32,200 bases of DNA from Deltaproteobacteria bacterium (GTDB lineage: Bacteria > Myxococcota_A > UBA796 > UBA9615), in contig JAGSHC010000049.1 of the NCBI GenBank assembly GCA_023954745.1, forward strand, positions 1 through 32,200. Reading direction: 5' to 3'. Below, piece by piece: positions 1 through 7,198 of the stretch (the stretch's first letter is position 1; every line of letters begins with the position of its first letter). The notes under the pieces are model-generated. The model had not been told where the DNA came from, did not search any database, and saw nothing but the letters and a program-made list of their open reading frames with translations. The position numbers were made by a program, and so were the translations under genes.

Positions 1-771
1 GACCGGAGCAGTGACGACGACGACTCTGCCGCGGGGAGCGACGACGACGACGACGCGGGCGACGACGACGACGCCGCGGGCGACGACGACGACGCCACGG
101 GGGACGACGACGACGCCACGGGGGACGACGACGACGCCACGGGGGACGACGACGACGCGACGGGCGATGACGACGACGCCACGGGCGACGACGACGACGC
201 CACGGGCCCGCCGCCCACCGATCCCCTCGGGATGCTCGACGAGACCTACTGCCTGGACTGGAACTCGGTGAACGTCATTGAGCCCTCCGGCCTCATCAAC
301 ATCCTCGGGATCCTCGGGATCAGCATCACCGACTACCCGCTGCTCATCAGCCCGACGGTGGTGGATGTGGCGAACGAGGAGATCGAGATGCTGGTGACCG
401 GAGCCCTCCAGGGCACGTGTAACCAGGATCTCACGATCTCCACCGTCGACCTCGCGGCCGGGGGACCCGGCGTCTACACGCCGCCGCTCTTCGAGGTGGG
501 TCCCGCAGACTTCAGCACCGTGGTCGATGGCTTGCAGCTCACAATCTACGAGATGTTCCTCTCGGGGCAGTTCAGCGTCGACTCGTCTCAGATCTACGAC
601 GGCACGGTGCTGGGACAGTTCCTGGTCCCCGCGGAGTACGAGTCCACCGCCTGCGCGCTTCTGGCCTGCATTCCCTGCCCGGGGAGCACGCCGTCGTCGT
701 GCTTGAACTTCGTGGCTGAGGACGCGGTGTTCAACGACACCGGCGCCGGCGCGATGACCGTCGTTCCCTAA
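1..771 (+). CDS. Poly-Asp-linker surface protein, probable lipoprotein, 5' end missing
   Basis: The reading frame is open from the first base of the window, so the start and any signal peptide lie upstream; 256 codons are visible before the TAA at 769-771. The visible N-terminus is an acidic linker of about eight DDDDATG-like heptads (roughly residues 5-69). A folded domain of about 185 residues follows, with several cysteines (a YCLDW motif, and a CALLACIPCP cluster near the end) that could form disulfides outside the cytoplasm. I do not recognise this domain. By analogy with the three neighbouring proteins that carry the same linker behind a lipobox, it is probably an outer-surface lipoprotein whose linker holds the domain away from the membrane. 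That localisation is inference because the signal sequence is not in view. The next lipoprotein gene follows after 31 bases. Confidence 0.8.
   Translation, partial: DRSSDDDDSAAGSDDDDDAGDDDDAAGDDDDATGDDDDATGDDDDATGDDDDATGDDDDATGDDDDATGPPPTDPLGMLDETYCLDWNSVNVIEPSGLINILGILGISITDYPLLISPTVVDVANEEIEMLVTGALQGTCNQDLTISTVDLAAGGPGVYTPPLFEVGPADFSTVVDGLQLTIYEMFLSGQFSVDSSQIYDGTVLGQFLVPAEYESTACALLACIPCPGSTPSSCLNFVAEDAVFNDTGAGAMTVVP
13..207 (+). repeat. 21-base Asp-linker repeat array 1
   Basis: Tandem in-frame 21-base units (four GAC codons, then GCC/GCG, ACG, GGC/GGG) encode DDDDATG heptads. The first units are irregular (DDDDSAAGS, DDDDDAG) and the later ones nearly uniform. The unit length is a multiple of three, so gain or loss of a unit keeps the frame. 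No stop codon occurs within the unit in any frame. Confidence 0.9.
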
Positions 772-778
772 AAGACTT

Positions 779-796
779 GATCTGAGCGCTCAGGTC
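779..796 (+). terminator. Short GC-rich palindrome between lipoprotein genes
   Basis: GATCTGA (779-785) pairs with TCAGGTC (790-796), with one T-G wobble, around a GCGC loop; the core CTGAGCGCTCAG is a perfect palindrome. It sits 8 bases after the upstream stop. There is no T-tract, so it could be a weak terminator, an mRNA 3'-end stabiliser or a protein-binding dyad. Confidence 0.4.
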
Positions 797-802
797 TGGC
801 AA

Positions 803-3535
803 ATGCCGTGCGCCATGCGCATGTCTCACCACTTCCTGCTCGCCCTTCTCTCCCTCCTCATCGCTGGGGGGTGCTCGCAGACGATCCCGCCGATCGGCGT
901 GAACCCCGACGACGACGACGACGCGGCCAACGACGACGACTCCGCCGGCGACGACGACGACGCGACGGGTGACGACGACGACGCGACGGGCGACGACGAC
1001 GACGCGACGGGCGACGACGACGACGCGACGGGCGACGACGACGACGCGACGGGCGACGACGACGACGCCACCGGCCCCACCTCGTGTACCCCCGTCGGAG
1101 CTCTCTTCTGCGGTAGCTCCATCAGCGTGGACACGAACACCGGCGCCAACGCCGTGTCCGCATACTCCTGCGAGTCCTGGGACGAGAGCGGGCCTGAGCT
1201 CTCCTGGACCTTCGCCCCGTCCGAGAGCCAGGACGTCACCATCTCGCTGAGCAATCCGGGCCTCAACGCCGACCACGACATCTTCGTGCTCCCGGCGTCC
1301 GGTGGAGACTGCGACCCCGCCTCGTGCGTCGATGCTGGTGACACTGACCTCACCTTCGCGGCATCCCCCGGCGAGACCTACTACGTCGTCATTGACGGCT
1401 ACCTCGGTGATGCCGGTGTCGTGGAGTTCACGATCTCTTGCGAAGGCGCGGTTGGTGACGACGACGACGCCACGGGAGACGACGACGACGCGACGAGCCC
1501 GGGTCTCCTGCCCGGGGACATTGTGATCACCGAGATCATGAACAACCCCGACGGAGACGACGCCGACAAGGAGTGGTTCGAGGTCCTCAACACGACGGGC
1601 GCCAGCATCGACCTCGACGGCTTTGTCATTTCGGACCTCGGCGGGGACGTGCACACCATCTCCGGGACCCTGGTGGTGCCCGCCGGTGACGTGCTGGTGC
1701 TCGGCAACTCCACCAGCGCCGCGGCCAACGCGGGCGCATCCGTGGACTACGCGTACGGCGCGGACATCACGCTGGCCAATGGCGACGACGAGCTCCTCCT
1801 GACGTCTCCGGGCAGCGCCGTCATCGACGAGGTCGTCTATGACGACGGCGCCGGCTGGCCCGACGTGTCCGGCCGCAGCAAGACCCTGGACGGCACGGTC
1901 ACCTCGGGCATCGACAACGATCTGGTCGACAACTGGTGCGATGCGCCGGAGACCCAGACCTACGGGTCGGAGTCGAACTTCGGCTCCCCCGGCTCCCTCA
2001 ACCCCACCTGCCCCAGCGCCACCGTGGTGCTGCCCGGGGACGTGGTCATCTCCGAGATCATGGCCGACCCCATCGGCACGGACGGCGACCAGGAGTGGTT
2101 CGAGGTGCTGAACACGTCGAGCAAGGTCGTGGACATGTTGGGGTGGACCCTGTCCGACGGCGGGACGGACAGCCACGTCGTGGCGAACTCGGTCGTCCTT
2201 CAGCCCGGCGCATACGCAGTCATCGCGCGGTCGTCCAACACGACGGCCAACGGTGGGATCACTGCCAACTACGCCTACGGATCAGACATCACCTTCGAGG
2301 TCGCTGATGCCCTCACCCTCACGGAGCCTGGGGCTGCCGTCATCGACACGGTCGTGTGGACCAACGGCTGGTTTGGCGCCGAGGGGTTGAGCCTCGAGTC
2401 GCAGACCACGAGCGCTGTCGACAACGACAACGCCGCCAACTGGTGCTCGAGCACCGCTGCCTCCTACGGCGCAGGAGGCTCGGGCACCCCCGGAGCGAGC
2501 GCAAGCCCGTGCCCCTCGGGTCCGCCGGATCTCGACGGCGACGGGTTCGACAACACCGTGGACTGCAACGATGCGACCCCGGCGGTGGACCCGGCCGCCA
2601 CCGAGATTCCCTGCGACTCCATCGACCAGGACAGCGATGGAGTCGACCTCGAGCCCGACGCGGACGGCGACGGGTACGAGGACTGCGCCTCGGACTGCGA
2701 CCCCACCAACCCGGCGGTGAACCCCGGGGCGTTCGAGGTCGCCGGCAACGGGATCGACGATGACTGCGACGGGCAGATCGACGAGGCGACCGTGGGCTGC
2801 GACGGCGGCGAGGTCGAAGGAAACGACACCATCGCCACGGCGAACACCATCCTCGGCTCCCAGACCATGTGCGGCGTCATCAACCCGGTGGCCGACGTGG
2901 ACAACTGGCGCTTCACCATCGGGGCCTGGACCCAGGTCACCCTGGACATCGACGCCCAGGCGAACGGGAGCCAGCTCGACTCGTACGTCGACCTGCTCGA
3001 CGGCTCGGGCACCTCCCTCGCCGACAACGACGACGAAGCTGCCGGCAACCTCGACAGCCTGGTGGACGTGATCCTCGTCGACCCCGGCACCTACTACGCC
3101 GAGGTCAGCGACCTCTCCCTTCAGGGTGGGCCGCTGTACGGGTACGAGCTGAGCCTCACTGCGACCCAGGTGTGCGACGTGATCGAGCTCGAGCCCAACG
3201 GCAGCGAGCTGTTCGCCGACCCGGCGCTCCTCGGAGACGTGGCGTGCGGAACCATCACGAGCTTTCTCGACGCCGACTACTACGAGGTGACGGTGGTGGG
3301 CGGTACCACGGTGACCTTCGACGTGGACGCAGTGAGCATCGGCAGCGGCCTCGAGTCGCAGCTGACGTTGCTCAACAGCAGCGGCACCGAGCTGGACTCC
3401 GATGAGCCGTCGGGCTTCAACGACCCGTCGATCACCTACACGTTCTCCAGCACCGGCACCTACTACATCGTCGTCGAGTCGGACCTCATCATCCTCAACG
3501 ACGATGGGCCGTACATGCTGAACATCACGCTGTAG
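803..3535 (+). CDS. Large multidomain surface lipoprotein (PPC, two lamin-tail domains, MopE repeats)
   Basis: 910 residues. The N-terminus is a lipoprotein signal (hydrophobic FLLALLSLLIAGGC; Cys24 would be lipidated). Then: Asp-rich linker (about 36-91); a PPC-like beta-sandwich (about 92-215) containing DHDIFVLP and TYYVVIDGY; a second short DDDDATG linker (219-232); lamin-tail domain 1 (about 235-400, IVITEIMNNP and EWFEVLN); lamin-tail domain 2 (about 409-570); two MopE-type metal-binding repeats (about 574-660, DxDGDGF and GIDDDCDGQIDE); and two PPC domains (about 661-790 and 790-910, each ending in TYYxxV-like strands). The family picture is a calcium- or metal-binding adhesive or scaffold protein outside the cell; the ligand is unknown. 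No clear ribosome-binding site distinguishes the starts at 803, 815 or 821. The start at 815 would give the N-terminus MRMSHH, with its positive charge. Confidence 0.85.
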   Translation: MPCAMRMSHHFLLALLSLLIAGGCSQTIPPIGVNPDDDDDAANDDDSAGDDDDATGDDDDATGDDDDATGDDDDATGDDDDATGDDDDATGPTSCTPVGALFCGSSISVDTNTGANAVSAYSCESWDESGPELSWTFAPSESQDVTISLSNPGLNADHDIFVLPASGGDCDPASCVDAGDTDLTFAASPGETYYVVIDGYLGDAGVVEFTISCEGAVGDDDDATGDDDDATSPGLLPGDIVITEIMNNPDGDDADKEWFEVLNTTGASIDLDGFVISDLGGDVHTISGTLVVPAGDVLVLGNSTSAAANAGASVDYAYGADITLANGDDELLLTSPGSAVIDEVVYDDGAGWPDVSGRSKTLDGTVTSGIDNDLVDNWCDAPETQTYGSESNFGSPGSLNPTCPSATVVLPGDVVISEIMADPIGTDGDQEWFEVLNTSSKVVDMLGWTLSDGGTDSHVVANSVVLQPGAYAVIARSSNTTANGGITANYAYGSDITFEVADALTLTEPGAAVIDTVVWTNGWFGAEGLSLESQTTSAVDNDNAANWCSSTAASYGAGGSGTPGASASPCPSGPPDLDGDGFDNTVDCNDATPAVDPAATEIPCDSIDQDSDGVDLEPDADGDGYEDCASDCDPTNPAVNPGAFEVAGNGIDDDCDGQIDEATVGCDGGEVEGNDTIATANTILGSQTMCGVINPVADVDNWRFTIGAWTQVTLDIDAQANGSQLDSYVDLLDGSGTSLADNDDEAAGNLDSLVDVILVDPGTYYAEVSDLSLQGGPLYGYELSLTATQVCDVIELEPNGSELFADPALLGDVACGTITSFLDADYYEVTVVGGTTVTFDVDAVSIGSGLESQLTLLNSSGTELDSDEPSGFNDPSITYTFSSTGTYYIVVESDLIILNDDGPYMLNITL
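908..1075 (+). repeat. 21-base Asp-linker repeat array 2
   Basis: An irregular beginning (DDDDDAAN, DDDSAG) is followed by six DDDDATG heptads. About four consecutive units are identical at the DNA level. A stretch of about 61 bases of this array is identical to 7329-7389 in another lipoprotein gene. Confidence 0.9.
1457..1498 (+). repeat. Two-unit Asp-linker repeat inside the same gene
   Basis: Two more 21-base units (DDDDATG, DDDDATS) separate the first PPC-like domain from lamin-tail domain 1. The same linker module is therefore used twice in one protein, as an inter-domain spacer. Confidence 0.85.
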
Positions 3536-3544
3536 GCGCGTTCT

Positions 3545-3576
3545 CTGAGAAGCCGCTTGGGAGCGGTCGCTCTCAG
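3545..3576. terminator. Bidirectional hairpin between convergent genes
   Basis: The outer arms CTGAGA (3545-3550) and TCTCAG (3571-3576) and the inner arms CCGCT (3553-3557) and AGCGG (3562-3566) form a two-part stem with a TGGG loop. It fills the 37-base gap between the lipoprotein stop (3535) and the convergent gene stop (3573), overlapping the latter. There is no long T-tract, so bidirectional termination is plausible but unproven. Confidence 0.5.
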
Positions 3577-5192
3577 CGGGCGATGTAGCCGAGGCCTTCG
3601 AGCTGACGGGCGAGGCGCTCGGGGTCTGCCCCGTCCCCAGTGGGCTCGCGCCAGGGGAGCTCGTCGGTCCATCCCACATCGCACCCGAGCAGATCCGTCA
3701 TGGGACGGCCGTCCAGGCGGCGGGGAACTTCGATCCCGAGCAGGGCGAGCGCTGTCGGCGTCAGGTCGAGCAGCTTCTGTAGAGGGAGGTCGTCGCTGGG
3801 CCGGATGCCGGGCCCAGCGCCCACGAGCACGCCGTTCATGCGGTGGTTGCCGGTGTGTCCTACCGCGGCGGGTCCGAACAGCTCCCCCTTCGGGCCGATC
3901 TCGCGCCCAGCGCGCGTCATCCAGCGGAAGTCCTTGGGCACCACGATGAGGTCGGGGGCCTCCTCCAGCATGGGTCCCTCGTAGAGCTCTCCGCCTCGGA
4001 AGACCGCGTCGATGAGGGGCTCGCGGCCGTCCGGTGTCCGCAGGGCGAGGAGCCGCTCGCTGATCGTCGAGAGCAGCGCGTCTGCCTCGGGCCCTGGCTC
4101 GACCTGCCCCACGGGTTCCCGGCCGCGCAGGTTCAGGCTCACCTGGCCGAACAGCCCACGGGCGTAGGCTCTCGTGCCCTCCCAGCGGATGTCGCCGAAG
4201 CGCGGGACGTGCTCGGTGAAGCCTGGATCGCGCCGCCTCAGGGCTGAAGGAAGCCGACCCAAGATGCGCTCCGCGATGGACCCGATGAGGCCACGAGGGG
4301 CCTCGGCGGGACGCCACACGTCGAGCAGGCCCATCTCTTCGAGCACCGAGTTGAGGTAGATGTCGCCTTGCAGGTCTCCGAAGCCGTGGTCGCTGACGAC
4401 GAGCACGGCGGCGTCGGGGCCCGCGGCGTGGATCAGGCGCCCAAGGATGGCGTCCAACTGCACATAGACGTCCTTGATGGCGTCAGCGAACTTCCACCCG
4501 AGCTGGCTTCCGTCGCCGGTGGGGAGGGCTGCTTGTTGCCAGAAGGCGTGCTGCACCCGGTCGGTGGCGACGAACGTGCACACAAACAGGTCGGGTCGCT
4601 CCCTCCGGAGCAGCGCTTCGGCGACGACCCCTCGAGACTCGACCATCTGGTGCAACGCCGCGAGGAACTCGCTCGGATCCGCGTGCTCGTACGAGTTCAC
4701 GTCAATGGCGTACCCCGGGGTCTCGCTCTCGATGAGTCCGGCGAGGTTGCGAGGCCAGCAGGCGTCCTCGAGGGAGTCGGCACCGAGCCCAGGGACGAAG
4801 ACCCCCCGCGACGGCTTGGGTGCGGGGTGGCTCAGGGGCACGTTCATGACCACGGACCGCAGGCCGCAGTCTTCGGCGATGTCCCACAGGGTCGCGCCAT
4901 GGCGCATGGAGGCGTCGGTGTGGGCGACCTCGTAGGTGCCGGGCTTGAGCTGCCCGAAGTCCCAGATCCCATGCCGTCCCGGATTCAGTCCGGTGAAGGC
5001 CGAGGTCCAAGCGGCGGGGCTCAAGGGATGGAGGAGAGAGCGCAGCGGAGACCACGCTCCGCGCTTCGCGAGCTGCGCCAGATGAGGCAGCGTGCCGTCG
5101 GCCATCCAGGGCTTCACCAGCTCGGGCGTCGCGCCGTCCCATCCGATGATGACGAGGGGTCGGGCGGGCCGGCTCGCGTGGGCGGGCCTCAT
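3573..5192 (-). CDS. Alkaline-phosphatase-superfamily phosphodiesterase/phosphotransferase
   Basis: 539 residues, resembling type I phosphodiesterase/nucleotide pyrophosphatase-like proteins. The two-metal active site looks complete. It comprises IIGWDGATP with Asp19, PAAWTSAFTG with Thr63 in the usual nucleophile position, ATDRVQHAFW with Asp211 and His215, VVSDHGFG with Asp268 and His269, and VGHTGNH with His446. It should hydrolyse or transfer a phospho- or phosphodiester group. The substrate cannot be told from sequence, although in polysaccharide loci such enzymes are often thought to act on glycan or lipid-linked intermediates. There is no signal peptide or membrane segment. The ATG start overlaps the stop of the upstream sulfatase-like gene by 4 bases (ATGA), so the two should be translated together. 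Confidence 0.85.
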   Translation of the reverse strand: MRPAHASRPARPLVIIGWDGATPELVKPWMADGTLPHLAQLAKRGAWSPLRSLLHPLSPAAWTSAFTGLNPGRHGIWDFGQLKPGTYEVAHTDASMRHGATLWDIAEDCGLRSVVMNVPLSHPAPKPSRGVFVPGLGADSLEDACWPRNLAGLIESETPGYAIDVNSYEHADPSEFLAALHQMVESRGVVAEALLRRERPDLFVCTFVATDRVQHAFWQQAALPTGDGSQLGWKFADAIKDVYVQLDAILGRLIHAAGPDAAVLVVSDHGFGDLQGDIYLNSVLEEMGLLDVWRPAEAPRGLIGSIAERILGRLPSALRRRDPGFTEHVPRFGDIRWEGTRAYARGLFGQVSLNLRGREPVGQVEPGPEADALLSTISERLLALRTPDGREPLIDAVFRGGELYEGPMLEEAPDLIVVPKDFRWMTRAGREIGPKGELFGPAAVGHTGNHRMNGVLVGAGPGIRPSDDLPLQKLLDLTPTALALLGIEVPRRLDGRPMTDLLGCDVGWTDELPWREPTGDGADPERLARQLEGLGYIAR

Positions 5193-6439
5193 GGCGCTTG
5201 CGCCGTTCCGTGGGGGGCGGTCGTGGTGGCTGCCCCGAAGCGGTCCGTCAGGCGCGCGAACAGGCCTTCGGCCACGGGTCCGAACTCCGCTCCGCCCTTC
5301 AACAGGTTGCGGTCTTCACTGGGGTCTTCGCTCAGCGCGTAGAGGCGGCTGTCCTCCTTTCGGGGGTGAAGGGGCGCCTCGATGGGGGTGATGAGCTTCC
5401 AGTTCTCAGTGCGGACAGCCACATGGTCGACGCCGAAGAACACGAGGTCTTCGTGGACGGCGCCCTGGTTCCAGCCATGGAGGTGCGGCTCGAGGGAGCG
5501 ACCGACTCGAGGGCCACCGTCCGCCTCGCGCTCCAGGGGGGTACGCAGGTCGAGCACGTCGAGGATGGTGGGGGCGATGTCCGCGCTCTGCACGAGAGCG
5601 TCGAGCTCTCCGGCCGGGAGACCGTCGGCGAAGCGTAGGCCCATGAGGAGGGGGACCCGCAGTTGTGCATCCCAGGGCAGGTCGGGAGCGTCGGGGTGTT
5701 CTCCCGTCTCGAGGCCAGAGCCTCCGACCAGCACGACGAGCTGGCCACGCTCATCGGTCCGCGCGGCGGCGGCGACGGAGCGAACCGTCTCGCGGATGCG
5801 CTTGACTCGGAGCTTGTAGCGCTCTTGGAGCACGTAGGCCTCGGTGGTGTCGGAGTGCAGGGGTTCGTTGCCGAAGCCGAGGTTCACGAAAGCGAAGCGA
5901 GGTGGGTCGTCGGCTCCGCGTGCGGACCACCAGGCGGCGAGGGCGGCGGCCGAGCCGGTGGCGCTGTCCACCTTGGTCGCCACATCGAATGCGTCTCCGA
6001 GTCCATCGACGAGGGCGCCGTCGTCGTCGACGAGGATCGTGCGCCAGCCGGACTCCTTGAGGCGGGTGGGGAGGCTGAGGGGAGACGGTCCCGCGCGCAG
6101 GTCCCGCACGAGGTCGCCATCGAGGGCGCAGCGAGCGGAGCGCACGGGATCGGTGCTCTGGGCGAATGCGTTCGTCCACAGCTGCATGTCTGCGGGGTCG
6201 AAGTCGAGGTCGTTGGCGAGCGCGTGCAAGGGGGCGGCGCTCGCCCCCAGGCCTCCGGCGTGGATGACCAGCACGTCGAGGTTCGTGGGGTTTCGGGCGG
6301 AGTCCAGCCGGCGCGTCTCGGCGCGAACGAACGCCAGGCCAACGAGCGCGACGAGGAGGGCGGTGATGGCGAGGCGCTCCCGACCGGTCCAGCCGGAGGG
6401 CGGCAGGTCGGATGCGCCGATGGGGACGCGGTCCGGCAC
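5189..6439 (-). CDS. Degenerate sulfatase-fold membrane protein (probable pseudoenzyme)
   Basis: 416 residues from the GTG at 6439. This is the last in-frame start before the frame runs antisense to the gene at 6464, and it places a single membrane anchor at residues 24-40 (LAITALLVALVGLAFVRA). The order of blocks follows the sulfatase family: LDVLVIH strand (54-60), NAFAQSTDPVR (90-100), QLVVLVGGSG (234-242), and a C-terminal ENWKLI...LYALSEDPSEDRNL block (346-379). The catalytic residues are missing. The metal-binding Asp pair after the first strand is replaced by HAGGLGAS, the SDHG motif reads GGSG, and the nucleophile position is Thr97. It is probably a non-catalytic partner of the intact phosphatase-family enzyme with which it is co-translated; that role is inference. 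Confidence 0.75.
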   Translation of the reverse strand: MPDRVPIGASDLPPSGWTGRERLAITALLVALVGLAFVRAETRRLDSARNPTNLDVLVIHAGGLGASAAPLHALANDLDFDPADMQLWTNAFAQSTDPVRSARCALDGDLVRDLRAGPSPLSLPTRLKESGWRTILVDDDGALVDGLGDAFDVATKVDSATGSAAALAAWWSARGADDPPRFAFVNLGFGNEPLHSDTTEAYVLQERYKLRVKRIRETVRSVAAAARTDERGQLVVLVGGSGLETGEHPDAPDLPWDAQLRVPLLMGLRFADGLPAGELDALVQSADIAPTILDVLDLRTPLEREADGGPRVGRSLEPHLHGWNQGAVHEDLVFFGVDHVAVRTENWKLITPIEAPLHPRKEDSRLYALSEDPSEDRNLLKGGAEFGPVAEGLFARLTDRFGAATTTAPHGTAQAP

Positions 6440-6463
6440 GTCGCAGACGGTAGCATCGGGGTT

Positions 6464-7111
6464 GTGACGACCGCTGTGCCGCCAGCCTCCGGAGCCGCCC
6501 CGCAGATCCGCATTTGGCAGGGATCGAGCGAAGGGCCCCCTCCGCCCCTGGCCGGGGCTCTGAGCGCGTGGGTGCTTCGCGCGGGTGGAGACGTGGTCGT
6601 CGTGGATCCGCGAGGGGCTGGGGACTGGCCGGTGAATGAGGCGAGCGCAGGCTGGCCGCTCTGGGTGCACCTCGAGGGAGGTGCCTCCTGGGAGGGCGAC
6701 GAGGCGGCTGTGGCGGAAGAGCCCACGGTCTTCTTCGGGCCCGGAGTGGACGATGAGGCAGCGGTTGCCTCGCTGCTCTCTCGATTTCCCGAAGCCCGCG
6801 TCGTGCGAGGTGATCCCGAGGCTGGGTTGCCAGGACGGGTGGATCTGAGCGATCTCGGTGTCCTTCCCCTCACGACCTTCGGGGGCTTCGGCAGCCACGA
6901 AGGGGCCTTTCGCCTTCTGGCGGGGCGCGGCGACCGGGTGCGCCCGGTGTCGGCGGTGGTGCGCGAGGTGATCTACCTGGTGGAGACCCGCAAGCTGGGG
7001 CATGTGCTGTTCGACGACGCAGACCTCAGCGCGTACGGGGACTGGCTCGATCGCTTCGAGGTCGAGCTCGCGCACCTCCCTTGGAGGGTCACGTGGGAAG
7101 GAAGCAGGTAG
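6464..7111 (+). CDS. Cys-free fragment resembling the N-terminal part of a B12-binding radical SAM protein
   Basis: 215 residues from the GTG at 6464 to the TAG at 7109-7111. Residues about 14-130 look like a Rossmann-type domain of the B12-binding kind (GDVVVVDPRG at 42-51; a paired strand at PTVFFGPG). They are followed by VSAVVREVIYLVETRKLGHVLFDDADLSAYGDWLDRF (162-198), which parallels the helix-strand block after the Cys cluster in such radical SAM enzymes. Where the CxxxCxxC loop should be, the protein reads FGGFGSHEGAF (139-149). The whole protein contains no cysteine, and it stops near the end of the second core strand. So it is either a decayed remnant or a stand-alone domain with a new role. 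Its start is only 24 bases from the divergent GTG at 6439. No good ribosome-binding site is visible. Confidence 0.55.
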   Translation: MTTAVPPASGAAPQIRIWQGSSEGPPPPLAGALSAWVLRAGGDVVVVDPRGAGDWPVNEASAGWPLWVHLEGGASWEGDEAAVAEEPTVFFGPGVDDEAAVASLLSRFPEARVVRGDPEAGLPGRVDLSDLGVLPLTTFGGFGSHEGAFRLLAGRGDRVRPVSAVVREVIYLVETRKLGHVLFDDADLSAYGDWLDRFEVELAHLPWRVTWEGSR

Positions 7112-7185
7112 GAGCGCGCTGGCGACGTGAGATCCGTGAAGGGTCAAGGCTCAACGCCATGTGTATAACGTCGTCCCAAACCAAC

Positions 7186-7189
7186 GGAG
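7186..7189 (+). promoter_or_regulatory. Ribosome-binding site of the lipoprotein gene at 7199
   Basis: GGAG lies 9 bases before the ATG at 7199 and favours that start over the in-frame ATG at 7214. Confidence 0.6.
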
Positions 7190-7198
7190 ACCCTTTCG

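Noticed and set aside
13-207. Tandem repeats resembling a CRISPR array
   Set aside because: The units are contiguous 21-mers without spacers and encode an in-frame Asp-rich linker; they are coding repeats.
826-1353. Open frames across the Asp arrays in other frames and on the other strand (TTTTRRA, SSSSPVA, VVVVARR peptides)
   Set aside because: The 21-base unit has no stop in any frame, so open frames arise automatically; the Asp frame alone links to signal peptides and folded domains.
6440-7147. N-terminal extension of the sulfatase-like gene up to 7147
   Set aside because: The extension is low-complexity, Pro/Arg/His-rich and antisense to the better-supported plus-strand frame; the membrane anchor follows naturally from the GTG at 6439.
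7109-7198. Possible frameshift that would restore a full radical SAM protein after 7111
   Set aside because: Only 87 bases remain before the next gene, and no radical SAM-like sequence was found there in any frame.
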